Assembly (NCBI GenBank): GCA_949296915.1
Contig: CASFPX010000002.1
Location: 134,175-198,174, forward strand
DNA: 64,000 bases
From: Onthovicinus sp900555545
Lineage (GTDB): Bacteria > Bacillota > Clostridia > Oscillospirales > Acutalibacteraceae
Direction of reading: 5' to 3'
Shown: one piece after another, positions 51,539 through 61,300 of the stretch
Layout: each line of letters starts with the position of its first letter
Position numbering within the stretch: the first letter of the stretch is position 1
Notes under the pieces: model-generated
Seen by the model: only the letters and a program-made list of their open reading frames with translations
What the model was told of the DNA's origin: nothing
Database searches by the model: none
Translations under genes and position numbers: made by a program

Positions 51539-51567
51539 ACTGTATCACCAATTCTGAATTAAGTCAA
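51539..51567 (-). promoter_or_regulatory. promoter of the Ig-like protein gene
   Basis: TTGACT (51567-51562), 17-bp spacer and TACAGT (51544-51539) with an extended -10 TGA on the minus strand, about 73 bp upstream of the start. Confidence 0.68.
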
Positions 51568-51889
51568 TGCATATTGACGGATAATCAAGCACTTTCTTAC
51601 AAAACTCTTAAATGTATAAAAATGTTATTTATCATTTGTCTATTATAGATTAAAAATTCTGTATTTGCGTTCCATCCTGCAACATATAGGATCAGATGTG
51701 TTGAATAAAAGTGAGATCCACGCTCGATTTCGACATATATTTTTACAAAAATGAGGCGTTTGGGCACAAAACCAATTTTCGCTCTGCACTGGATCGTATT
51801 AAAAATTGGGAAAGATGAATACTTTATCCCACACTATTCTGCCCCCGTCCGTCAAAAAAATGATTTTCCGCATCCATAGCATGGATTCC
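51568..51889. other. AT-rich intergenic region, no gene recognised
   Basis: About 320 bp between the two divergent promoters. It is AT-rich, with stop codons in all frames at short intervals. No RNA gene, repeat or second promoter was recognised. Confidence 0.55.
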
Positions 51890-51918
51890 TTGCAGTTTGC
51901 GTCATTTCGATTTATAAT
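51890..51918 (+). promoter_or_regulatory. promoter of the Na/Pi cotransporter gene
   Basis: TTGCAG (51890-51895), 17-bp spacer and a perfect TATAAT (51913-51918), 49 bp upstream of the start codon. Confidence 0.8.
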
Positions 51919-51967
51919 AACCCTATGAAGAAAAACATATAAAAAAGATGAATATGGGGGAAAACGA

Positions 51968-53593
51968 GTGGACTATTATAAAATCGTAACCGGCCTGCTT
52001 GGTGGACTGGCGCTCTTCCTGATCGGTATGCAGATGATGAGCACCGGATTAGAGGCCGCCGCCGGGAATAAAATGAAGCGAATCCTTGAAAAGCTGACCT
52101 CCAATCGATTCCTTGGCGTGATTGTCGGCGCCGCTATCACAGCGGTAATCCAGTCCTCATCCGCTACGACGGTAATGGTTGTAGGATTTGTCAACTCACG
52201 GCTGATGACGCTCAATCAGGCCGTATGGGTAATTATGGGCGCCAATATCGGTACAACCATCACCGGCCAGCTAATCGCACTGGACGTAGGTGAAATTGCC
52301 CCGTTGATCGCCTTTGTGGGTGTGGCATTGATCGTATTTATCAAGCGCGACTCCATCCACCATTATGGCCAGATCCTCGCAGGGCTTGGGATGCTGTTCA
52401 TCGGTATGGATATGATGAGCAGCGCGATGCTACCGCTGCGTGAATCCGAAGCCTTTGTCAATATTATGACACAGTTCTCCAACCCACTGCTCGGGATTCT
52501 GGTCGGCGCAGGCTTTACCGCCCTGATCCAATCCTCTTCCGCCTCCGTCGGAATCCTGCAGGCGTTGGCAATCAGCGGTGTGATTGGGCTGCCAAATGCC
52601 GTGTATGTACTCTTTGGCCAAAATATTGGCACCTGCATTACCGCAGTGCTCGCCTCCATCGGAACAAGCCGCAACGCCAAGCGCACCACCATTGTGCACT
52701 TGATGTTCAATATTATCGGCACTGTATTGTTCACCCTGATCTGCTACTTCACCCCGCTGACATCGTTTGTGGAGTCCTGGACACCGGACAACGCCGCCGC
52801 GCAGATCGCCAATATGCACACCCTGTTCAACGTGGTAACAACGTTACTGCTGCTCCCCTTTGGCAATCAACTTGCCAAATTGGTGGTCAAACTCCTGCCG
52901 GATCGGGTATCCGACAAAAAGGATGGCCCCTATCTCAAGTATATCAAGCCTATTGATGCAACGCAGGAATACCATATCGGTACTTCCGCAATCGCCATTG
53001 GAAGTACGCGGCTGGAACTCACCCGGATGCTGCATAAGGTACAAAATAATGTGGACCTGAGTTACCGCTGTGTATTGGACGGGACCTCACGCCACCTGAA
53101 AGAAGTGGAAGAGGTGGAGGATTCCATTGATTACCTGAATGCACAGATCTCCGACTATATTTCTCACATCATTGCCCACGAGTCAAACGAGAAGGACTCC
53201 GAGGTTATCAGCTCTTTCTTTAAGATCTCGGGCAATTTGGAGCGCATTGGCGACCATGCAATGAACATCAGCGAATACACCAAGCGGATGGAATCAAAAG
53301 GGATTACATTCTCCAAGGAGGAACGTGCTGAAATTGGACAGATGCGCGATATCTGCATTCAGGCATTGGGACTGCTGGGCAAACTGGAGCCTCTCAGCAT
53401 GGAAACCTTTGATAAAATCGTAGATGCAGAGCAGAAAATTGATGATATGACCGCACAGTTCCGCCACAATCAGCTGAAGCGGATGCGTGCGGGCACCTGC
53501 ACCAACGAGGCCTCCGTCCTCTATGCGGAAATGCTCACAGACTTTGAACGTATGGGCGACCACATTCTCAACATCGGTGAATCGCTGCTGTAA
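51968..53593 (+). CDS. Na/Pi cotransporter with PhoU-like tail
   Basis: A 541-residue protein of the Na/Pi-cotransporter II family. Two membrane repeats (about 1-310) each carry the QSSSATTV/QSSSASVG signature (near 60 and 180), and a cytoplasmic PhoU-like helical domain follows (about 340-541). It should import phosphate with sodium, or in some relatives export excess phosphate. The start is a GTG at 51968 with GGGGGA upstream. It is a single gene with its own promoter and terminator, and no pho regulon genes are nearby. Confidence 0.92.
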   Translation: MDYYKIVTGLLGGLALFLIGMQMMSTGLEAAAGNKMKRILEKLTSNRFLGVIVGAAITAVIQSSSATTVMVVGFVNSRLMTLNQAVWVIMGANIGTTITGQLIALDVGEIAPLIAFVGVALIVFIKRDSIHHYGQILAGLGMLFIGMDMMSSAMLPLRESEAFVNIMTQFSNPLLGILVGAGFTALIQSSSASVGILQALAISGVIGLPNAVYVLFGQNIGTCITAVLASIGTSRNAKRTTIVHLMFNIIGTVLFTLICYFTPLTSFVESWTPDNAAAQIANMHTLFNVVTTLLLLPFGNQLAKLVVKLLPDRVSDKKDGPYLKYIKPIDATQEYHIGTSAIAIGSTRLELTRMLHKVQNNVDLSYRCVLDGTSRHLKEVEEVEDSIDYLNAQISDYISHIIAHESNEKDSEVISSFFKISGNLERIGDHAMNISEYTKRMESKGITFSKEERAEIGQMRDICIQALGLLGKLEPLSMETFDKIVDAEQKIDDMTAQFRHNQLKRMRAGTCTNEASVLYAEMLTDFERMGDHILNIGESLL

Positions 53594-53611
53594 ATTTCAC
53601 CAACAATATCA

Positions 53612-53660
53612 TCCCCCCACTCTCCCGGCCAATCCGGCTGCCGTGCGTGTGGGGGTGTTT
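53612..53660 (+). terminator. terminator of the Na/Pi cotransporter gene
   Basis: CCCCCAC and GTGGGGG arms (about 53614-53620 and 53648-53655) enclose an inner CCGG/CCGG hairpin, with TGTTTTA at the end. The stretch 53661-53821 that follows shows no gene. Confidence 0.7.
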
Positions 53661-53821
53661 TATGATACAAACTTCTCCTGTGCCCTCCAATGCTTTCCTA
53701 AGGGAAATGCTGATTGGAACAAGATGCAGTCCACGACGGGGCGGGAGTTATCATTATAGGTTTACAAATTTTCCTTTTCACCTTGTACCCCGCAAGGAGC
53801 TACTACCCCAGATAAGCAGAG

Positions 53822-53856
53822 AGCGCCCCCTCACACCTTACGGCGGAGGGGGCGCT
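53822..53856 (-). terminator. hairpin after the cysteine-cluster surface gene
   Basis: A perfect 11-bp stem (AGCGCCCCCTC with GAGGGGGCGCT) about 45 bp after the stop of the minus-strand gene. It lacks a U-run, so termination is less sure. Confidence 0.6.
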
Positions 53857-53900
53857 GCTATAGATGCGGCACGGATCACCAGATCATCCGGCCTGTTTGT

Positions 53901-55856
53901 TTACTTCTTTTTCCGAGTCAGAATGACTACCGCACCGGCTGCGAGAGCCGCTGCACCGGCAACAGCTGTGAGAACCGCATCTCCGGTATTGACGCTGTTC
54001 CCACTGTCTGAAGTGTTGGCCGATCCGCCATTCGCCGCTGTGGTCGTTGGGGCCGCTGTAGAGGGCTGCTCGCCAGAGGGCTTCTCATCAGATGACACAG
54101 GCTCCGTGGTTCCCTCAGGGGCTGTAGAGTCTGTTTCATCGGTGGGATCGGTAATGTCCGTAGGTTCGGTTATATCCTCGGGCTCGGTGGTATCTGTCGG
54201 ATCCGTTGTATCCTCGGGCTCAGTGGTATCCGTCGGATCCGTCGTATCCTCGGGCTCAGTAGTATCTGTGGGTTCTGTCGTATCCGTAGATTCCTCCGGT
54301 TGTGTAGATTCTTCCGGATCCGTCGGATCTACCGGTGCTACATCACCCACCGCGTCGATGTAGAGAAGCACACTGCTGGACCAGGAGGCATCAATTGTCA
54401 GATACGACGTATTTCCGTAGGCAACGGTATCCTCCTGCCCGTCGATACCCTCCAGGGTGACTCCGCCCTGATAGACATCGGCTGTAGACCACTGTGTAAC
54501 CTCTTTTCCATCGGTACAGATAGCCGTCAGGGAGACACGCGTGTCCGTGGGGATAATGATACTCTCATAGTTGGATGCGCCAACATCTTTAAAAGTACCA
54601 AGCACATCATAGGTGTAAGTCTCCGTCTGGCCGGTTTTCGGGTTCAGGGCATCAAAGGATACCGTGTAACCCTCGACCGTATTTTGGATCCCGCCCCACG
54701 GCCGCCGGGCAATGGACAGATTGTCATAATTCTGGAATGTCCACAGATAGATCTTCAGAACGTTATCATAGTCGCGGTCCGGATTGAGCGCGCCGACAAT
54801 GCTGAGGTAACCAGTTGTCTGATCCCAAGTGGAGCCGGCATTTTTCGTATTGAAATCATATCCGGCGGTTACATCCGCACCGATTCCAACATGATAGTAA
54901 TAGCCATCCGCCGGGGTAAAATTGAGGCAATCAATTTCACCGCTCCGGACGCGAAGCTGATCCGTCACAAACTCCTGCTGGCCGTTGACATAAACCTCTA
55001 CAGTCAGATTATAGCCGCTGCCGGTCGGATTTTTGTACTCCAGCAGGCCAAAGCCCGTGTTGATCTGCGTATCGCCCAAATTGGTTCCCATACAATCCTC
55101 ACAGGTGCAATCCACCGGGCAGTCACAACCGCCTGCACACAGGCAGGTATCCCTGCCGCAGCCACAGACAGTGGTCAGATTGATCGTCAGATCGCGGTTG
55201 GTCAACTGATCCAACACGTTCGCCGGGCTCATTGTGACAGCACTCTTGAACTGCGTCGTATTTGGAGTAAACCAATACTGGCTGGTATGCATGGTATTGG
55301 TCAAATCTTTAGGCGTATTGACCCGCTGCGTCCACTTCTCCTCCCCGTTGACACGGATTGTCACCTGACGTGTAAATGCGGAAGTGTCGGCATTGGCCTT
55401 GGACCAGGAGAACGTGCCAAAAGCAGTCTCCCCATCCGTGATGGCAATATCATCCTTCGTTTTCTCCGTGGCGATGTTGATCACGGCCGTATAGCTGGAA
55501 TCACTGCCAAAATATGTCAGCCGATAGCGCTCTCCGCTCTCGACAACCGAGACACGAGAACCCTCGACAAACACATCGTACCCATCCGCCTTGACCGTAA
55601 TCTCGGCATCTGTCGCCGGAAGGCCCTCTACCGTTCTTTCGGCCACCTGTTCCCCGTTGACTACCACTTGGAAAGTGACCTCCTTGGGTAGTAGGGCATC
55701 GCTGCTCTCATCTACCGAAACGGAAATCCCCGTCTCCGGATCGCTGTAGACTTCTTCGTGAACCGCTGCGAATACTGCCAGGGGCAGCATTGCCAGCAGC
55801 AGGGCTGCTGCTGCCGTGATGGAAACGGCCTTTTTCACGTGTATCTTTCGTTTCAT
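53901..55856 (-). CDS. anchored surface protein with nine-cysteine cluster
   Basis: A 651-residue secreted protein with a signal peptide (1-31). A beta-rich ectodomain (about 32-520) contains at about 231-255 a compact nine-cysteine block built of C-x-C and C-x-x-C-like units (CGCGRDTCLCAGGCDC then two more pairs). A Thr/Glu/Asp/Pro stalk (about 525-615), partly of 12-residue repeats, leads to the anchor VNTGD at 622-626, a hydrophobic helix and RKKK. The anchor resembles that of the SGNH protein at 39649-41412. No enzyme motif was recognised. The cysteines could bind metal or form disulfides. GGAGGTTT precedes the ATG. Function unknown. Confidence 0.85.
   Translation of the reverse strand: MKRKIHVKKAVSITAAAALLLAMLPLAVFAAVHEEVYSDPETGISVSVDESSDALLPKEVTFQVVVNGEQVAERTVEGLPATDAEITVKADGYDVFVEGSRVSVVESGERYRLTYFGSDSSYTAVINIATEKTKDDIAITDGETAFGTFSWSKANADTSAFTRQVTIRVNGEEKWTQRVNTPKDLTNTMHTSQYWFTPNTTQFKSAVTMSPANVLDQLTNRDLTINLTTVCGCGRDTCLCAGGCDCPVDCTCEDCMGTNLGDTQINTGFGLLEYKNPTGSGYNLTVEVYVNGQQEFVTDQLRVRSGEIDCLNFTPADGYYYHVGIGADVTAGYDFNTKNAGSTWDQTTGYLSIVGALNPDRDYDNVLKIYLWTFQNYDNLSIARRPWGGIQNTVEGYTVSFDALNPKTGQTETYTYDVLGTFKDVGASNYESIIIPTDTRVSLTAICTDGKEVTQWSTADVYQGGVTLEGIDGQEDTVAYGNTSYLTIDASWSSSVLLYIDAVGDVAPVDPTDPEESTQPEESTDTTEPTDTTEPEDTTDPTDTTEPEDTTDPTDTTEPEDITEPTDITDPTDETDSTAPEGTTEPVSSDEKPSGEQPSTAAPTTTAANGGSANTSDSGNSVNTGDAVLTAVAGAAALAAGAVVILTRKKK
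54173..54280 (-). repeat. 36-bp tandem repeats coding the surface-protein stalk
   Basis: Three copies with a 36-bp period (starts at 54173, 54209 and 54245), encoding a 12-residue TTDPTDTTEPED-like unit. Length may vary among strains by slippage. Confidence 0.8.
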
Positions 55857-56021
55857 TTATAAACCTCCATTCTAACATGCATTTTTTCAACAAGAAGTTT
55901 TTACCTGACGACCACTCAGGGTGCCAATAGACATAACGCTGCCGTGCATGCAGCGCCTGTCATAGGCTCAATTCGCCTCCTCCTGACTTACCGTACGAAA
56001 AAATTAACAAATTCCGCTTTT

Positions 56022-56050
56022 ATTTTAATATTTGACAAAAGATTTGTCAA
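56022..56050 (-). promoter_or_regulatory. promoter of the cysteine-cluster gene with overlapping palindrome
   Basis: Perfect TTGACA (56050-56045), 17-bp spacer and TAAAAT (56027-56022). A perfect 8-bp inverted repeat, TTGACAAA-AGA-TTTGTCAA (56032-56050 on the plus strand), covers the -35 and most of the spacer, as a repressor site would. The rest of the 355-bp gap 55857-56211 holds only this and the fucO terminator. Confidence 0.72.
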
Positions 56051-56148
56051 CATCCATCTATTTCCTGTCCCAATATAGTCTAACACAATGGCATGTAAAT
56101 ATTCCCACAATTGTCACAATCATCCGAGGGGATACATGTTTTTGGAAT

Positions 56149-56182
56149 AAAACAGGAGGCAGGTGCTAAGCCTGCCCCCCTG
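56149..56182 (-). terminator. fucO terminator
   Basis: A stem of CAGGGGGGCAGG with CCTGCCTCCTG (one bulge) is followed on the minus strand by TTTTATT. Confidence 0.8.
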
Positions 56183-56211
56183 CTGTAATATCGGCATAAA
56201 TCCAATATGCA

Positions 56212-57363
56212 TTACATCATGGACTCATACAGCGCTACGACATCCGCCTTCGTGACGTCCTTCGGGTTGCCCGGCGTGCAGGCATCCGCGATAGCGGAAT
56301 CGGCCAGGAAGTCGATATCCTCCGCCTTGACGCCAACCTCGCTGACCTTCTGCGGGATGCCGACGTCGATCCCCAGCTGGCGTACCGCATCGACTGCCGC
56401 CTTGCGGTACTCCTCCTGGCTCATGTTCTCAACGCCCGGTACGCCCATCGCAATGGCGATATCTTTATACTTCTCACCGGTTGCCTCCGCGTTGAATGCC
56501 ATAACTGTAGGCAGGATGGTCGCACAGGCGACACCGTGCGGTGTATCATACAGCGCGCTGAGCGGGTGTGCCATGCTGTGAACGATGCCCAATCCCACGT
56601 TGGAGAAGCCCATGCCCGCAATGTACTGGCCAACGGCCATCTCCTCGCGTGCCTTTGCATCGCCTGCAACGGAAGCACGCAGGTTCTTCGCGATGATCTC
56701 GATCGCCTTGATGTGCATCATGTCGGTCAGCTCCCACGCAGCCTTGGTGATATAACCCTCGATGGCATGGGTCAACGCATCCATACCGGTTGCAGCGCAC
56801 AGACCCTTGGGCATAGAGGCGACCATATCGGGATCGACGATCGCAACAATCGGAATATCGTGCGGGTCGGCACAGACGAACTTGCGGTTCTTCTCCACGT
56901 CGGTGATCACGTAGTTGATCGTGACCTCCGCCGCCGTGCCAGAGGTCGTCGATACTGCGATAATCGGCAGGCACTTATTCTTGGTGGGGGAAGCGCCCTC
57001 CAGCGAGCGGACATCCGCAAACTCCGGATTCGTCATGATAATGCCAATGGCCTTGCTGGTGTCGATCGCACTGCCGCCGCCGACGGCTACAATCACGTCC
57101 GCACCCTCATTCTTGCAGAATGCGACGCCCTCCTGGACGTTCTCGATGGTGGGGTTCGCCTTGATACCGTCATACACTGCATAGTCAATGCCGGCGGCAT
57201 CAAGCAGGTCGGTCACCTTAGTTGCGACCTTGAATTTCAGCAGGTCGGGATCCGTGCAGACCATGACCTTTTTGCAGCCGCGCGCCTGGATCTCGTTGGC
57301 AATCTCCTGGATTGCGCCCTTGCCAAAGTAGGATGTTTCATTTAAGATGATTCTATTTGCCAT
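56212..57363 (-). CDS. fucO: iron-dependent alcohol dehydrogenase, FucO (lactaldehyde reductase) type
   Basis: Group III alcohol dehydrogenase that reduces L-lactaldehyde to 1,2-propanediol with NADH during anaerobic fucose or rhamnose use. It has 383 residues, the same length as E. coli FucO, with close sequence agreement along the length (for example NPEFADVRSLEG, the block EVTINYVITD and HAIEGYIT). Metal ligands are Asp195, His199, His262 and His276; the NAD loop is GGGSAID at 95-101. AAGGAGG lies upstream of the ATG. It stands alone with its own promoter and operator-like repeat; no fucose genes are nearby. General reductase activity on other aldehydes is possible. Confidence 0.93.
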   Translation of the reverse strand: MANRIILNETSYFGKGAIQEIANEIQARGCKKVMVCTDPDLLKFKVATKVTDLLDAAGIDYAVYDGIKANPTIENVQEGVAFCKNEGADVIVAVGGGSAIDTSKAIGIIMTNPEFADVRSLEGASPTKNKCLPIIAVSTTSGTAAEVTINYVITDVEKNRKFVCADPHDIPIVAIVDPDMVASMPKGLCAATGMDALTHAIEGYITKAAWELTDMMHIKAIEIIAKNLRASVAGDAKAREEMAVGQYIAGMGFSNVGLGIVHSMAHPLSALYDTPHGVACATILPTVMAFNAEATGEKYKDIAIAMGVPGVENMSQEEYRKAAVDAVRQLGIDVGIPQKVSEVGVKAEDIDFLADSAIADACTPGNPKDVTKADVVALYESMM

Positions 57364-57395
57364 AAGGGATTCCTCCTTATTGATTTTCCGCCCCT

Positions 57396-57424
57396 ATTAT
57401 AGTTCCTTTTGGAATCAAAATCAA
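57396..57424 (-). promoter_or_regulatory. fucO promoter
   Basis: TTGATT (57424-57419), 17-bp spacer and a perfect TATAAT (57401-57396) on the minus strand, 33 bp upstream of the start codon. Confidence 0.78.
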
Positions 57425-57430
57425 TTCCAA
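57409..57430. promoter_or_regulatory. inverted repeat over the fucO -35, operator candidate
   Basis: TTGGAAT (57409-57415) and ATTCCAA (57424-57430) form perfect 7-bp arms with an 8-bp spacer. It covers the -35 and part of the spacer, a typical repressor position. Confidence 0.5.
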
Positions 57431-57503
57431 TCCTGCCAAAATGAACACGAATTTTTTGTGATATTTCCCCTGTAAAGGGAGCCATTTTGACAGGGCGGCG
57501 GTT

Positions 57504-57983
57504 TTACTTCAAAAATTCAATCAGGGTAAGCTGCGTACCGTCCGCATTGATGACAAAATAAATCACATCCATATCCTTTTCTAACTTGCACCACCGGTAA
57601 TCCTCATTAAAATCCGGATACCACGCCGGGTCAATCGGTTCCGTATCCTGGCTCTCATAAGACAAAAGCTCTGCAATTTCGGCTTCCACTGCGCTGTCCT
57701 TTTGATCCGAAAAGCTCGAGAGAAAATCATTCTCCATTGTTGGATCAATTTGATAGACGGTGATGCGTGTTCCCCCCATATCCATACTGGAAGGTGGTTG
57801 GTGAACATAAAGCTCGCGCATTTCCGCCGGCAGCTGGATATTCCATCGATCTTCATAAACCTCCTGCATACTCTCAGGACCGTTCCGGTAAGAACAAACC
57901 ATAAAAGCGGCAAAAATGACTCCCCAGCATAATATAAGCGCAATCGCTGCCACACCCAGACCAATCAACATTTTTCTTTTCAT
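57504..57983 (-). CDS. small membrane-anchored protein of unknown function
   Basis: A 159-residue protein with one N-terminal membrane anchor (about 6-30) and an outer, acidic domain of about 125 residues. That domain includes the aromatic stretch PAWYPDFNEDYRW and ends in a strand (VIYFVINADGTQLTLIEF). No family was recognised. GGAGGCC precedes the ATG at 57983. A candidate promoter lies about 200 bp upstream, which would give a long leader. It stands alone between fucO and the EndoQ-helicase gene. Confidence 0.7.
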   Translation of the reverse strand: MKRKMLIGLGVAAIALILCWGVIFAAFMVCSYRNGPESMQEVYEDRWNIQLPAEMRELYVHQPPSSMDMGGTRITVYQIDPTMENDFLSSFSDQKDSAVEAEIAELLSYESQDTEPIDPAWYPDFNEDYRWCKLEKDMDVIYFVINADGTQLTLIEFLK

Positions 57984-58183
57984 CGATGGCCTCCATAATA
58001 ATAAATTTAAGATACTATTTTCACTTGGCTAAATCGAATCATTTGAACCAGTAGTCACAACAGTTCTGATGATAATATTTTCTGCAAAACAAATTTTCAC
58101 CGAATCTTTACAAATAGTAAAATCACATTTTCACGAACTGTTTCAACATTGGAATCGTCCAATCTACCATACCCGATGTGTCC

Positions 58184-58212
58184 AATATAGCACAGCCAAG
58201 TATAATCGTCAA
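58184..58212 (-). promoter_or_regulatory. probable promoter of the small membrane-protein gene
   Basis: TTGACG (58212-58207), 17-bp spacer and TATATT (58189-58184) on the minus strand. It lies about 200 bp upstream of the gene, so the leader would be long. Confidence 0.6.
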
Positions 58213-58285
58213 CATTTGTAATCAGCATCAACTTTACCGATGTATTTTGTTGTAATTCACCCCTTGTTATTTTTCATCTTACAAA

Positions 58286-58314
58286 TTGCCGTAAAAACAA
58301 AATTGTATTATAAT
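58286..58314 (+). promoter_or_regulatory. promoter of the EndoQ-helicase gene
   Basis: TTGCCG (58286-58291), 17-bp spacer and a perfect TATAAT (58309-58314), 33 bp upstream of the start codon. Confidence 0.7.
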
Positions 58315-58347
58315 AAATTCAGTTCTTTTGACAGAAGGTGCTCACTT

Positions 58348-61300
58348 ATGTACATTTCCGACCTGCATATACACTCCCGCTTTTCCCGTGCCACCAGCAA
58401 GGACTGCGACGCCCCGCACCTGGAGCTCTCCGCACGGCGCAAGGGCATCCAGGTGATTGGCACTGGGGACTTCACCCACCCTCAATGGCGCAAGGAGCTC
58501 AAAGAGCAGCTGATCCCCGCGGGCGAGGGCGTGTACACGCTGCGGGACGAATTCCGTCTGCCGGGGAGTTCTATGGAACAACGCCCGCTGTTCGCCGTGA
58601 CGGGGGAGATCAGCTGCATCTATAAGCGCAATGGCAAAACGCGCAAGGTGCACAACGTGATCCTGCTGCCCAGTCTGGAGGCGGCGGACGAGCTGTCCGC
58701 AAAATTGGAGGCCATCGGGAACATCCACTCCGACGGACGGCCAATCCTGGGTCTCGACAGCCGCGATCTGCTCGAGCTGACGCTGGACACCTGCCCGGAG
58801 GCCGAGTTCATCCCGGCGCACATCTGGACGCCGCACTTTTCCATGTTTGGCGCATTCTCCGACTTTAACACCATCGAGGAGTGCTTTGACGACCTGACGC
58901 CGCACATCCACGCGGTGGAGACAGGGCTCTCGTCCGATCCGCCGATGAACTGGCGCGTCTCCCAGTTGGACGGGCTCACACTCGTCTCCCACTCCGACGC
59001 CCACTCCCCCGCCAAGCTGGGGCGGGAGGCCAACTTGATGGATACCCCGCTCACCTATCCCGGAATGGTTCACGCCATCCGCACAGGTGAGGGCTTCCTG
59101 GGGACGATCGAATTTTTCCCTGAGGAGGGGAAGTATCACCTGGACGGGCACCGCAACTGCGGCGTCTGCCTGACTCCGGTACAGACGGCCGAGCGCGGCG
59201 GCCTCTGCCCCGTATGCGGGCGCAAGCTGACTGTCGGCGTGGAACACCGTGTGGAGGAACTGGCCGACCGTGCATCCGGATTCCGGCCAGTGGGAGCCAA
59301 ACCGTTTGAGTGCTTGGCCCCGCTGCCAGAGGTCATTGCCGCATGCACCGGCGTATCCGCCACCTGCAAAAAGGCGGCCACGCTCTATGAACGGATGTTG
59401 CGTGAACTGGGGACGGAATTTTACATTCTGCGTGAGGCACCCGATACGGATATTGAGCGCATAGCCGGTCCCTGCATAGCTGAGGGAATCCGCCGCCTGC
59501 GCGCCGGAAGGGTCGAGCGCCGGGCGGGATTCGACGGCGAATATGGCACAATCTCCCTGCTCACGCCGTCTGAAATCGAGCGGCTGAACGGCCAGACATC
59601 TCTGTTTGCTGTGGAGGCTTTACAGATCCATGGTGCAGCGCCGCAGCTCAAAAGGAAAAAGGCGCCAAGAGATCCCAAACCGAATCACAAACCGGAAAAA
59701 ACGGCGCCTGAGGAGTTGCTCAACCCACAGCAGCTGGCAGCTGTTGATGCGGACAGGCGCCGTGTGGCGGTCATCGCCGGCCCCGGTACCGGTAAGACAA
59801 AAACGCTCGTCGCCCGGATCGCCCACCTGGTGGAGGATTGCGGTATCAAGGCCGACGAGATCACCGCAGTTACGTTTACCAATCAGGCAGCGGCGGAGAT
59901 GCGCGAGCGGTTGGAACAGCGGCTGGGCGGTAAACGCGCCGTAGCGCATATGACGATCGGGACTTTTCATGCGATCTGCCTGAAGCTGCTCGGTAATGTC
60001 CGCCTGATTGCACCGGGTGACGCATTGACTGCGGCTGCCGACGCCCTGACAGCCTGCGGCTCCGACCCCAAACGGGCCAAGTCACTTGTGCGGGCCGTCT
60101 CCCGCGTGAAAAATGGGATAGAACCCGAAGCGTGCGGAATTATGCAGGAGGAGTTTGACGCCTACTGTGCCCGGCTGCAAGAATGGGGCGTGCTGGACTT
60201 CGACGACCTGCTGACCGAGGCGATCAAGTTGGATCCCACCGGTCAAAAGCGGTTCCATCACCTGCTTGTGGATGAATTTCAGGACATCAACGATACACAG
60301 TACGAGTTGGTGCGCCGGTGGAGCCGCGATGGGAAACTGTTTGTCATCGGCGACCCGGACCAGTCCATCTACGGATTCCGTGGTGCAAGCGGCCGGTGCT
60401 TTGAACGCCTGACGGAGGATTTCCCGGACACGCAGGTGATCCGTCTGGTGGAGAACTACCGTTCTGCTCCAGAGATCCTCCACGCGTCCACTGCGGTCAT
60501 CGCGCACAATCCGGGCGCAGAACGCATTCTCTCCCCCAACCGCCCCTCCGGCCCCGCTGTCCGGCTGGTGATGGCGGCGGATGACTTCTCCGAGGGGATT
60601 TTCGTCGCCAAGGAGATCGCGCGCTTGGCCGGCGGTGTGGATATGCTGGAGGCACAGCGCACACGGCGTGATGATAACGTGCGCGCCTTTTCGGATATCG
60701 CGGTGCTTTGCCGAACCCACCGCCAACTGGAACTGATTGAAAAGTGTCTGATTCACGACGATATTCCCTGCATTGTCAGTGGGCGCGAAGACTTTTTAGA
60801 CGCGGACGATGTACGCGGGGTGCTCGCCTTTTTCCGTTTCCTCCGCCATCCCACCGACACCGGTGCGCTGGATACCGCCCTGCGCACTCTGTGGCACTGC
60901 CCAGCCGACTTGGTTGAAAAAGCCTGCGCACTCAGCCGGGGGATGGGTTCGCTTGATCCGAATGCACTCCGCGGCGAGGTGGCTGGATACGGGCCGTTGG
61001 AACTCTGGTGTGACTGTGCGGCAGAGTGGCTCCCCCTTGTCACTCACGAAAAGCCGCTCAAGCTGATCGAGCGCTGGATAGAAGCCCACGGCCCCTCCGA
61101 TACGCTCAACCGCCTGAAGAATACGGCCGTGTTCTACCCGACACTCGACGCGCTGGATCATGCGCTGATTTTGGGGCAGGAGCCGGATCTCAGCCGCGCG
61201 TGCGGCAAGGGGTGGAAGTCCGGCGCCGTGCGCCTGATGACGCTGCACGGTGCCAAGGGTCTGGAATTCCCTGTGGTGTTCGTCGCCGGTGTAAAGGCAG

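Larger units (their letters stand above)
57984..58347. other. 364-bp divergent intergenic region
   Basis: An AT-rich gap between the small membrane-protein gene and the EndoQ-helicase gene. It holds the two divergent promoters listed separately and a short palindrome (ATTGGA-ATCG-TCCAAT, about 58149-58164). No RNA gene was recognised. Confidence 0.55.

Noticed and set aside
54173..54280. 36-bp direct repeats as a CRISPR array
   Set aside because: The units are contiguous with no spacers and encode the protein stalk.
53647..54363. A plus-strand open frame rich in Val and Ser
   Set aside because: It is the antisense of the Thr/Glu/Pro repeat stalk of the surface protein; low complexity explains its length.
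57984..58200. Riboswitch in the long leader of the small membrane-protein gene
   Set aside because: No conserved aptamer sequence was recognised; only a short palindrome is visible.
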